A DNA stretch of 5,441 nucleotides, taken from assembly GCA_958415245.1 (NCBI GenBank), contig CATYYP010000131.1:1-5441 (forward strand). Direction: 5' to 3'. The stretch comes from Schaalia odontolytica. Lineage in GTDB: Bacteria > Actinomycetota > Actinomycetes > Actinomycetales > Actinomycetaceae. Shown here piece by piece: positions 1 through 5,441 of this stretch; the first letter of the stretch is position 1, and the number at the start of each line of letters is the position of its first letter. A program made the translations under genes and the position numbers. The notes under the pieces were generated by a model. The model saw nothing but the letters and a program-made list of their open reading frames with translations, was not told the DNA's origin and ran no database searches.

Positions 1-60
1 CTTCTAAACGTTGCGCCCGTTGATACCGGAGCGTGCCGAAGCCGCAACGAGCAGAAAACG

Positions 61-98
61 AAGGAGGCCGGAGCAGGAATCCCTGCTCCGGCCTCCTT
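61..98 (-). terminator. Rho-independent terminator after glgB
   Basis: A perfect 17-bp inverted repeat (61-77 with 82-98) encloses a 4-nt loop. On the minus strand the stem ends in CCTT and is followed by CGTTTTCTGC, a short interrupted T-tract. The hairpin begins 17 nt beyond the glgB stop codon, so it should end the glgB transcript. On the plus strand the stem is followed only by GTATC, so termination looks directed to the minus strand. Bases 1-60 beyond it hold no gene I can support. Confidence 0.9.
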
Positions 99-115
99 GT
101 ATCAGCCTACGGCGG

Positions 116-2311
116 TCAGCGCACCTGCGAGGCGGGCACCAGCCACACGGCGCCCAGCGGCGGCACGCGCAGCGACGCGGAGACCGGGCGGCCGTTCCAC
201 GGGGTGTCCTCGGCGATGATCGTGCCGACGTTGACGACGCCCGAGCCGCCGAACTCCTCGGAGTCCGTGTTCAGGATTTCGACCCACTCGCCGCCGAAGG
301 GCAGGCCCACGCGGTAGCCCTCGTGCGGGTTGCCGGCGAAGTTCGAGATGCACACGACGACCTCGCGGTTGCCCGCATCATCCGATCCCTTACGTAGGTA
401 GGAGATCAGGTTATGGTCGCCGTCCGAGGCATCGATCCACTCGAAGCCCGTGTAGTCGTCGTCCCACATGGCGGGGGAGGACGCGTAGATCTTGTTGAGG
501 CGCTCCACCAGAGCCGCGACGCCGGCGTGGCCCTCCTGATCCAGCAGCCACCAGTCGAGGGAGTAGGACTCGTTCCACTCCTGCTCCTGGCCGATCTCCT
601 GGCCCATGAAGATGAGCTGCTTGCCCGGGTGGCTCCACTGGTAGGCGTACAGGGAGCGCAGGCCCGCCAGGCGCTGCCACTTGTCGCCGGGCATCTTCGA
701 AATCAGCGAGCCCTTGCCGTGCACGACCTCGTCGTGCGACAGCGGCAGCACGTAGTTCTCGGAGAAGGCGTAGACCAGCGAGAAGGTGAGCTCTCCGTGG
801 TGCCAGCGGCGGTTGACCGGATCCTCGCTCAGGTAGCGCAGGGTGTCGTTCATCCAGCCCATGTTCCACTTCATGCCGTAGCCGAGGCCCCCACCGGACG
901 TCGGGGCAGTCACGCCGGGCCACGCCGTGGACTCCTCGGCGATCATGACAATGCCGGGGTGACGACGGTACGCGGTCGCGTTGGCTTCCTGGATGAACTC
1001 GATAGCCTCCAGGTTCTCGCGGCCACCGTACTGGTTGGGACGCCACTGGCCGTCCTTGCGCGAGTAGTCCAGGTACAGCATCGAGGCCACGGCGTCGACG
1101 CGCAGGCCGTCGATGTGGAAGTCCTCGAGCCAGTAGAGGGCGTTGGCGACCAGGAAGTTACGCACCTCGCGGCGGCAGAAGTTGAAGACGTAGGTGCCCC
1201 AGTCGGGGTGCTCGCCGCGCAGCGGGTCCGGGTCCTCGTACAGCGGGGTGCCGTCGAAGCGGCCGAGCGCGAAGTCGTCCTTGGGGAAGTGGGCGGGGAC
1301 CCAGTCCAGGATGACGCCGATGCCCTCGCGGTGGAAAGCGTCCACCAGGTAGCGGAAGTCGTCCGGGGTGCCGTAGCGCGAGGAGGGCGCGTAGTAGGAG
1401 GTCACCTGGTAGCCCCACGAGCCACCGAAGGGGTGCTCGGCCAGGGGCATGAACTCCACGTGCGTGAAGCCCATCTGCTTGACGTAGGGGACCAGCTCGT
1501 CGGCCAGCTCGCGGTAGCCCAGGCCCTGACGCCAGGAGCCCGCGTGGACCTCGTAGATAGACATGGGGCCGTTGTGGACGTTGCGGTCCTTGCGGGCGGA
1601 CATCCACTCCTGGTCGGTCCACTCGTGGAAGTAGTCGGTGACGACCGAGGCCGTAGCCGGGGGGATCTCGGTGGCGCGGGCCATCGGGTCGGCCTTCTGG
1701 AACCAGTTGCCGCCGGGGCCCTGGATCTCGAACTTGTAGCGGGCGCCGACGCCGACCTCGGGGACGAAGATCTCCCACACACCGGACGAACCCAGCGAAC
1801 GCATGGAGGTCTGGGTGCCGTCCCAGTAGTTGAACTCGCCGACGACGCGCACGGCGCGGGCGTTGGGGGCCCACACGGCGAAGGCGGTACCCGTGGTCTC
1901 GCCCAGCTCGTCAGTGTAGGTCTTCACGTGCGCGCCGAGAACGTTCCAGAGGTTCTCGTGGCGGCCCTCAGAGATGAGGTAGGTGTCCATCTCGCCCAGG
2001 GTGGGCAGGTAGCGGTAGGGATCGTCGCGCACGGTCGTGTCCTCGCCGTAGGTGACGGACACGCGGTAGGCGGTGATCTCCTTGCCGGGCAGGGCCGCAA
2101 CCCAGATGCCGCCGCGCTCGTGAGTGGCAGCGTATGCGCCGGTGGGGGTGATGATGTCGACCGCGTCGGCCAGGTGCGCGACGACTCGGATGGTGACTCC
2201 GTCGTCACCGAGGTGGGCGCCCAGCACAGAGTGGGGCGAGTAGTAGGAGCCTGAGGCAACGGCGTCGAGAATGTCGTCATTGACCGGGATCGGCGTAAGT
2301 TCGAAGCTCAT
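116..2311 (-). CDS. glgB: 1,4-alpha-glucan branching enzyme GlgB (GH13, EC 2.4.1.18)
   Basis: This 731-residue cytoplasmic enzyme cuts alpha-1,4 glucan chains and re-attaches the piece through an alpha-1,6 bond, making branched glycogen-like glucan. The N-terminal N1 module spans about residues 10-105 ([11 protein letters not shown] near 23-33). A CBM48-type module follows at about 115-225 ([14 protein letters not shown]), then the GH13 barrel at about 245-610 and a C-terminal beta domain. Visible GH13 motifs are DWVPAHF (336-342), DGLRVDAV with predicted nucleophile D406, IAEES with acid/base E459, and [12 protein letters not shown] with D527. These lie one residue from E. coli D405, E458 and D526 as I recall them. 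The length matches the long-form family (about 730 residues). The ATG has a good ribosome binding site and the TGA stop is followed by a terminator. It lies downstream of glgE, its expected pathway partner. No truncation or missing key residue is seen. Confidence 0.98.
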   Translation of the reverse strand: MSFELTPIPVNDDILDAVASGSYYSPHSVLGAHLGDDGVTIRVVAHLADAVDIITPTGAYAATHERGGIWVAALPGKEITAYRVSVTYGEDTTVRDDPYRYLPTLGEMDTYLISEGRHENLWNVLGAHVKTYTDELGETTGTAFAVWAPNARAVRVVGEFNYWDGTQTSMRSLGSSGVWEIFVPEVGVGARYKFEIQGPGGNWFQKADPMARATEIPPATASVVTDYFHEWTDQEWMSARKDRNVHNGPMSIYEVHAGSWRQGLGYRELADELVPYVKQMGFTHVEFMPLAEHPFGGSWGYQVTSYYAPSSRYGTPDDFRYLVDAFHREGIGVILDWVPAHFPKDDFALGRFDGTPLYEDPDPLRGEHPDWGTYVFNFCRREVRNFLVANALYWLEDFHIDGLRVDAVASMLYLDYSRKDGQWRPNQYGGRENLEAIEFIQEANATAYRRHPGIVMIAEESTAWPGVTAPTSGGGLGYGMKWNMGWMNDTLRYLSEDPVNRRWHHGELTFSLVYAFSENYVLPLSHDEVVHGKGSLISKMPGDKWQRLAGLRSLYAYQWSHPGKQLIFMGQEIGQEQEWNESYSLDWWLLDQEGHAGVAALVERLNKIYASSPAMWDDDYTGFEWIDASDGDHNLISYLRKGSDDAGNREVVVCISNFAGNPHEGYRVGLPFGGEWVEILNTDSEEFGGSGVVNVGTIIAEDTPWNGRPVSASLRVPPLGAVWLVPASQVR

Positions 2312-2316
2312 GGATG

Positions 2317-2327
2317 TTCCTTACTCC
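2317..2327 (-). promoter_or_regulatory. Ribosome binding site of glgB
   Basis: On the minus strand GGAGTAAGGAA precedes the glgB ATG. AAGGAA ends 5 nt before the start and GGAG lies further upstream. This supports the ATG at 2311 as the true start, which also fits the usual GlgB N-terminus. Confidence 0.7.
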
Positions 2328-2333
2328 AGAAGG

Positions 2334-2351
2334 GTGAACCGCTCAGTTCAC
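2334..2351. repeat. 18-bp inverted repeat GTGAAC-N6-GTTCAC upstream of glgB
   Basis: Two perfect 6-bp arms (2334-2339 and 2346-2351) flank a 6-bp centre. The repeat lies 23-40 bp before the glgB start codon and just downstream of a candidate -10 box. That is a plausible place for a repressor operator or a small 5'-UTR hairpin. No specific regulator can be named from the sequence. Confidence 0.4.
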
Positions 2352-2362
2352 TGGTGCTGATA

Positions 2363-2368
2363 AGTCTA
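2363..2368 (-). promoter_or_regulatory. Candidate -10 box for an internal glgB promoter
   Basis: On the minus strand TAGACT fits the actinobacterial TANNNT -10 pattern and lies 51 nt before the glgB ATG. No good -35 hexamer is found 16-18 nt upstream; TTGCCG is present at 2378-2383 but is too close. A promoter here would let glgB be expressed separately from glgE, in keeping with the 164-bp gap. This rests on one hexamer and is tentative. Confidence 0.3.
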
Positions 2369-2376
2369 ACGTCTGA

Positions 2377-2440
2377 CCGGCAAAAAAGGGAGCCGGGTCT
2401 CATATTGGCGGGGGTTATGGAGGGGCGTCGTCCGCCCGGC
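2377..2440 (-). other. Possible alternative RNA hairpins with T6 run in the glgE-glgB spacer
   Basis: Read on the minus strand, GCCGGG (2435-2440) can pair with CCCGGC (2392-2397), which is followed by TCCCTTTTTT. Alternatively GGGCG (2433-2437) pairs locally with CGCCC (2423-2427), and CCGGC (2392-2396) pairs with GCCGG (2377-2381) across a T-rich loop. These pairings share bases, so they exclude one another, and one of them resembles a weak terminator. In GC-rich DNA short complementary runs are common, so this is only a suggestion of an attenuator-like leader. Confidence 0.2.
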
Positions 2441-2475
2441 GCAGTGACGTGGTAGCGCCTGGCGCACGAGCCTCG

Positions 2476-4527
2476 TTAGGCCTGTGCCCAGGGCGACGAG
2501 TGCGCGGGCTCGACCTTGAAGACGTGGCCCAGGCGCGTCACGGGGGACAGCGACACCCAGTTGGACGAACCCCACACGTAGGAGCGTCCGTCCAGCTCAT
2601 CGACGACCGTAATGTGACCACCCGGGGTGGCCAGGCCCATCGCCTCCAGATCGAGCTCGACCGAGGCATCCACGCCGTCGTGAGGATCCAGGGAGATCAC
2701 GCAGATGACGGTGTCGGGTTTGCCGTCCGACGTGAACTTGCCGGGCATCTGACGCGAGAACGCGATGAGGCGATCCGAGGAGGTCGGGTGGATGCGGATC
2801 TGGTGGAGCTGGCGCAGCGCGGGGTGCTTGGCTCGCGCGGCGTTGAGCAGCGTGAACAGGCGCGAGATGCCGATCGGCTCGGCGTCCTCCCAGCGGCGCG
2901 GGCGGAACTCGTACTTCTCGTTGTTGTTGGGCTCCTGGTAGGTGCCGCGCGGCTCGTTCTCCACGAATTCGTAGCCGGAGTAGATGCCCCATGTGGGCGC
3001 ACCCAGGGCTGCGAGCATCGCGCGGATCGCGAAGATCGCCGTGCCGCCGTCCCACATCTGCGGGGTCAGGATGTCGTGAGTCGTGGGCCAGAAGGCCGGG
3101 CGCATGAGGTGCGCCGTCTCTTCGGAGACCTCACGCAGGTACTCTTCGATTTCCTCCTTGGCGGTCCTCCACGCGAAGTACGTGTAGGACTGGTCGAAGC
3201 CGATCGCGCCGAGGGTACGCATCATGGCGGGGCGCGTGAACGCCTCGGCCAGGAAGAGCGTGCCCGGGTACTGCGCCTTGATGTCGGCGAGCAGGCGCTC
3301 CCAGAAGGGGATGGGCTTCGTGTGCGGGTTGTCGACGCGGAAGATCGTCACGCCGTGGTTGATCCACAGCTCGATGACGTCGCGCACCGCCTGGTAGATG
3401 CCCTCCGGGTCGTTGTCGAAGTTCAGGGGGTAGATGTCCTGGTACTTCTTCGGCGGGTTCTCCGCGTAGGCGATGGTGCCGTCGGCGCGCGTCGTGAACC
3501 ACTCGGGATGCTCCTTGACCCACGGGTGGTCGGGGGAGCACTGGAGAGCCAGGTCGAGAGCGACCTCCAGGCCGAGGCCTCTGGCGCGCTCGACGAAGCG
3601 GTCGAAATCGGCGAAGTCGCCAAGCTCGGGATGGATCGCGTCGTGGCCGCCCTCGGGGGAGCCGATGCCGTAGGGCGAACCCGGATCGCCGGGGGCGGCC
3701 TCCAGGGAGTTGTTTTTGCCCTTGCGGTGCGTCGTGCCGATCGGGTGGATCGGGGTCAGGTAGACGACGTCGAAGCCCATGCCTGCGATGCGCGGCAGGT
3801 CCTCCGCGGCGCCCGCGAGAGTGCCGGAGACCCACGTGCCGTCGGGGCGCTGGAAAGCGCCCGCAGAGCGCGGGAAGATCTCGTACCACGCACCCGCCAG
3901 GGCCTTCGTGCGGGCCACGTCGAGCGGGTAGACGCGCGATGAACCGATCAGGTCGCGCAGCGGGTGATCGCGGAAGATGAGACGCACGCGCGAGGAGATA
4001 CCCGCGGAGAGGCGCTGCTGGGCGGAATGACTGGTGTCGCGCAGGCGACGCGCCGCATCGGCCAGGACGTCAATGTCCGAGGCCGGGGGGCGCTTCTGGG
4101 AGGGGTTGCCGTAGGCCGTGCCTTCGGCCGCGCGTTCCATGAGGCGGGCGCCCTCCTCGAGCATGAGCTCGACGTCGACGCCGGCGCCGACCTTCACGGT
4201 CGCGTCGTGGCGCCACGTCGCGTAGGGGTCCGACCAGGAGTCAACGCGGAAAGACCAGGCGCCGGGCGTGTTCGCGGCCACCCAAGCCTCGTACCGGTCG
4301 AGGCCGGGGGCGATGTCGACCATGCGCGTGCGGGAGTATTCACCTCCGTCCGGGCGCAGCAGGACGGCCTCGGCGGCGAATGCGTCGTGTCCTTCGCGGA
4401 ACACGGTCGCACGAATTGGGAAAGGCTCGCCTTCGGTCGCCTTGGCGGGAAGCGTGCCGTCTTCGATGACGGGGAACACTTCAATGATCGGGATACGGGG
4501 CAACAGTTTCTCGCTCACGAGACCCAC
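2476..4527 (-). CDS. glgE: Alpha-1,4-glucan:maltose-1-phosphate maltosyltransferase GlgE (GH13_3, EC 2.4.99.16)
   Basis: This 683-residue cytoplasmic enzyme transfers maltosyl units from alpha-maltose-1-phosphate to the non-reducing ends of alpha-1,4-glucans. It is the key step of the trehalose-to-glucan GlgE pathway and is a homodimer in characterised relatives. An N-terminal beta domain (about 10-115; ATVFREGHDAF, TWRHDA) is followed by a helical segment (about 120-200; LEEGARLMERAA). The GH13 catalytic domain covers about 205-565 and a C-terminal beta domain ends the protein. Diagnostic stretches are WYEIFPRS, HPIGTTHRKGKNN, GSPEGGHDAIHP and ENPPKKYQDIYP. Predicted nucleophile D399 is in FRVDNPHTKP, acid/base E428 in LAEAFTRP and a third acid D485 in THDIL. 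Their spacing (29 and 86 residues) matches Streptomyces coelicolor D394, E423 and D480 as I recall them. The start is GTG, with an in-frame TAG just upstream at 4534-4536. A second GTG at codon 4 (4518) is equally possible, since neither has a strong Shine-Dalgarno sequence. It stops with TAA, 164 bp before glgB. Confidence 0.97.
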   Translation of the reverse strand: MGLVSEKLLPRIPIIEVFPVIEDGTLPAKATEGEPFPIRATVFREGHDAFAAEAVLLRPDGGEYSRTRMVDIAPGLDRYEAWVAANTPGAWSFRVDSWSDPYATWRHDATVKVGAGVDVELMLEEGARLMERAAEGTAYGNPSQKRPPASDIDVLADAARRLRDTSHSAQQRLSAGISSRVRLIFRDHPLRDLIGSSRVYPLDVARTKALAGAWYEIFPRSAGAFQRPDGTWVSGTLAGAAEDLPRIAGMGFDVVYLTPIHPIGTTHRKGKNNSLEAAPGDPGSPYGIGSPEGGHDAIHPELGDFADFDRFVERARGLGLEVALDLALQCSPDHPWVKEHPEWFTTRADGTIAYAENPPKKYQDIYPLNFDNDPEGIYQAVRDVIELWINHGVTIFRVDNPHTKPIPFWERLLADIKAQYPGTLFLAEAFTRPAMMRTLGAIGFDQSYTYFAWRTAKEEIEEYLREVSEETAHLMRPAFWPTTHDILTPQMWDGGTAIFAIRAMLAALGAPTWGIYSGYEFVENEPRGTYQEPNNNEKYEFRPRRWEDAEPIGISRLFTLLNAARAKHPALRQLHQIRIHPTSSDRLIAFSRQMPGKFTSDGKPDTVICVISLDPHDGVDASVELDLEAMGLATPGGHITVVDELDGRSYVWGSSNWVSLSPVTRLGHVFKVEPAHSSPWAQA

Positions 4528-4605
4528 AGTAGCCTATGGATGCGCGCGCGTGAAAGTGAGGCCCACGCCTCGGCTCTGCGACCGATGTTCGAATGATCTG
4601 TCAAG

Positions 4606-4633
4606 ATTTTAAGTGTCGTCTAAAACGTTGGAA
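4606..4633 (-). promoter_or_regulatory. Candidate promoter of glgE
   Basis: On the minus strand TAAAAT (4606-4611) differs from TATAAT at one base and lies 16 bp downstream of a weak -35-like TTCCAA (4628-4633). The predicted leader would be about 70 nt. A perfect TTGACA also occurs at 4599-4604, but no convincing -10 follows at 16-18 bp, so it may be coincidental or mark an alternative start. A promoter is expected here because a terminator separates glgE from the upstream genes. Confidence 0.4.
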
Positions 4634-4640
4634 TTCCGAC
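4627..4640. repeat. 14-bp near-perfect palindrome around GGAATTCC upstream of glgE
   Basis: GTTGGAATTCCGAC reads as GT-x-GGAATTCC-x-AC, an 8-bp perfect core with matching outer GT/AC pairs and one mismatched pair. It overlaps the candidate glgE -35 element, where a repressor could block transcription. The regulator is unknown, and a palindrome of this length can occur by chance. Confidence 0.3.
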
Positions 4641-4647
4641 AGAAAAG

Positions 4648-4687
4648 ACGGAGGGTAGTCCCTGTATGTCCAGGAACTACCCTCCGT
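4648..4687 (-). terminator. Rho-independent terminator after the trpS-linked small membrane protein
   Basis: A perfect 12-bp stem (4648-4659 with 4676-4687) continues past one mismatch into 4 more pairs (4661-4664 with 4671-4674) and a 6-nt loop. On the minus strand it is followed by CTTTTCTGTC. It starts 15 nt beyond the stop codon of the small membrane protein gene and separates the trpS unit from glgE. Confidence 0.88.
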
Positions 4688-4702
4688 TGAGAAGATCGAC
4701 GC

Positions 4703-4960
4703 TCAGCTTCCGCTGTTCTGCAGCCCCGCCATGACCGCACCACCAAAGAGGATGAACAGCAGGACGGTCGCGACGATGCCGATGATCTGCCAGATGAACA
4801 GGGCGCGCGCAAAGTTACGCTTCGAGGGCGAGCTGCCCGAACCGAGCGCGAGCACCAGCAGGTAGATGAAGCCGACCAGCGGGATGCCGGCGACGAAGAG
4901 AGTGAGCATCCACGAGCCGACTGAATCGTCGGGATGCTCGGGGAACTGGTTGTATGCCAT
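4703..4960 (-). CDS. Small protein with two predicted transmembrane segments, function unknown
   Basis: This 85-residue protein has a short acidic, polar N-terminus (MAYNQFPEHPDDSVGS). A hydrophobic segment follows at about 17-40, then a basic connecting loop at 41-53 containing SPSKRNFARA, then a second hydrophobic segment at about 55-80. It ends in a short polar tail. By the positive-inside rule the basic loop is probably cytoplasmic, with both ends outside, but this is a prediction. Similar small two-helix proteins with an N-P/S-SK-x-NFARA-like loop are, from memory, common in Gram-positive bacteria and have no established role. The ATG start is secured by GGAGG five nt upstream. The gene lies 27 bp after trpS on the same strand and ends in a terminator, so it is probably cotranscribed with trpS. 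I see no functional link to tryptophan charging and assign no function. Confidence 0.85.
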   Translation of the reverse strand: MAYNQFPEHPDDSVGSWMLTLFVAGIPLVGFIYLLVLALGSGSSPSKRNFARALFIWQIIGIVATVLLFILFGGAVMAGLQNSGS

Positions 4961-4965
4961 GGTGG

Positions 4966-4970
4966 CCTCC
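4966..4970 (-). promoter_or_regulatory. Ribosome binding site of the small membrane protein gene
   Basis: On the minus strand a full GGAGG Shine-Dalgarno core is followed by CCACC and then ATG, a 5-nt spacing. It fixes the start at 4960 and indicates that this short gene is really translated. Confidence 0.85.
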
Positions 4971-4987
4971 GATATGAGTTGATGAAA

Positions 4988-5441
4988 TCAGTAGTTCATC
5001 TGCATGGCGGTGCGAACCTCGGACAGGGTCTGGTCGGCCTGTTCGTTGGCGCGCTCGTTGCCGGCGTGCAGGATGGACAGCAGGTAGTCCTCGTTCGCGA
5101 TGAGCTCGGCGCGGCGAGATCGCAGGGGAGCGAGCATCTCGTTGAGGGACTCGGTGACGAGGGACTTGAGGGTGCCCGCGCCCCCGTCGCCGATGCGGTC
5201 GGCGATCGCCTCGGGGGCCTCGCCCGTCGCCAGGGAAGCCAGCATGAGGAGGTTCGAGACCTCGGGACGGCCCTCGGGATCGAAGGTGATGCGGCGCTCG
5301 GCGTCGGTCTTCGCCTTCTTGAGGATCTTCGCGGTCTCGTCCGCGGTCATACGCAGCTCGATCGTGTTGCCGCGCGACTTCGACATCTTCTGGCCGTCCG
5401 TGCCCAGCAGCAGCGGGACCTCGGAGAGGAGGGCCTCGGGG
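4988..5441 (-). CDS. trpS: Tryptophan--tRNA ligase TrpRS, C-terminal part (5' end outside the window; EC 6.1.1.2)
   Basis: Reading on the minus strand from the right edge, the frame begins PEALLSEVPLLLGTDGQ and runs straight into KMSKS (codons at 5375-5389), the class I aminoacyl-tRNA synthetase signature that helps activate the amino acid with ATP. About 150 residues are visible. The following RGNTIEL, PEVSNLLMLASLATG and the helical tail with LKSLVTESLNEMLAPLR match the anticodon-binding C-terminal region of TrpRS. The closest E. coli counterpart regions that I recall are KMSKSDDN and VSNLLDILSAVTGQ. The Rossmann-fold N-terminus with its HIGH-like motif lies outside the window. The methionine inside KMSKS is not a start. 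The gene ends in TGA at 4988-4990. It is a cytoplasmic housekeeping enzyme that charges tRNA-Trp, and nothing in the visible part suggests degeneration. Confidence 0.95.
   Translation of the reverse strand, partial: PEALLSEVPLLLGTDGQKMSKSRGNTIELRMTADETAKILKKAKTDAERRITFDPEGRPEVSNLLMLASLATGEAPEAIADRIGDGGAGTLKSLVTESLNEMLAPLRSRRAELIANEDYLLSILHAGNERANEQADQTLSEVRTAMQMNY

Noticed and set aside
413..2254. A 613-codon open frame on the plus strand, opposite glgB
   Set aside because: It is antisense to a clearly recognised GlgB with intact motifs. Its translation is a low-complexity mix of V, G, A, R, D and L typical of antisense frames in GC-rich genes, and it has no recognisable domain.
2334..2351. 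LexA/SOS box reading of the GTGAAC-N6-GTTCAC repeat
   Set aside because: The actinobacterial and Gram-positive LexA site has GAAC-N4-GTTC. Here the spacing is GAAC-N6-GTTC, and glgB is not an expected SOS gene.
2449..3942. A 497-codon open frame on the plus strand, opposite glgE
   Set aside because: It is antisense to glgE and of similar biased composition (V, R, G, A, D), with no domain motif. Long stop-free antisense frames are expected from strong G/C third-position bias.
4599..4604. Perfect TTGACA as the main -35 box of glgE
   Set aside because: At 16-18 bp downstream the hexamers are GTCGCA, TCGCAG and CGCAGA, none of which resembles a -10 box. It is mentioned only as a possible alternative.
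4609..4812. A 67-codon minus-strand frame overlapping the end of the small membrane protein gene
   Set aside because: It runs through the terminator hairpin and is in a different frame from the well-supported membrane protein. Its composition is S/R-rich shadow sequence.
5384..5386. Translation start at the methionine of MSKSRGN within trpS
   Set aside because: The frame stays open to the window edge, and the residues before it (GTDGQK) complete the KMSKS signature. The methionine is internal and the gene is simply cut by the window edge.

Overview
The window looks like chromosomal DNA of a high-GC actinomycete. By eye it is roughly 60-65% G+C, with strong G/C preference at third codon positions. 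The GlgE-type maltosyltransferase, the long-form GlgB and the TrpRS C-terminus all look actinobacterial. A member of Actinomycetaceae (Actinomyces/Schaalia-like) or a relative is my best guess, but this is inference from sequence style, not a database match.

All four supported genes lie on the minus strand, so in transcription order they run from high to low coordinates. (1) The 3' part of trpS (tryptophanyl-tRNA synthetase, with its KMSKS loop) enters from the right edge. (2) After 27 bp comes a small protein of 85 residues with two predicted membrane segments and a strong GGAGG ribosome binding site. It probably shares a transcript with trpS and is closed by a clear rho-independent terminator. 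(3) glgE follows, encoding the alpha-1,4-glucan:maltose-1-phosphate maltosyltransferase, with all three expected catalytic residues. (4) After a 164-bp spacer comes glgB, the 1,4-alpha-glucan branching enzyme, full length with an intact catalytic triad and closed by a second strong terminator.

glgE and glgB together supply the polymerising and branching steps of the GlgE pathway. GlgE transfers maltosyl units from maltose-1-phosphate onto alpha-1,4-glucan chains, and GlgB introduces alpha-1,6 branches. The upstream partners TreS and Pep2/Mak, which make maltose-1-phosphate from trehalose, are not in this window. trpS and its small neighbour are separated from the glucan genes by the terminator and are probably functionally unrelated to them.

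No mobile element, CRISPR array, RNA gene or phage feature was seen. The unexplained structure sits in the two intergenic gaps: short inverted repeats beside probable promoters, and a set of mutually exclusive hairpins with a T6 run between glgE and glgB. No stretch longer than 300 bp lacks a gene. I found no convincing previously undescribed system. The main leads are regulation of the glgE-glgB pair and the uncharacterised small membrane protein.
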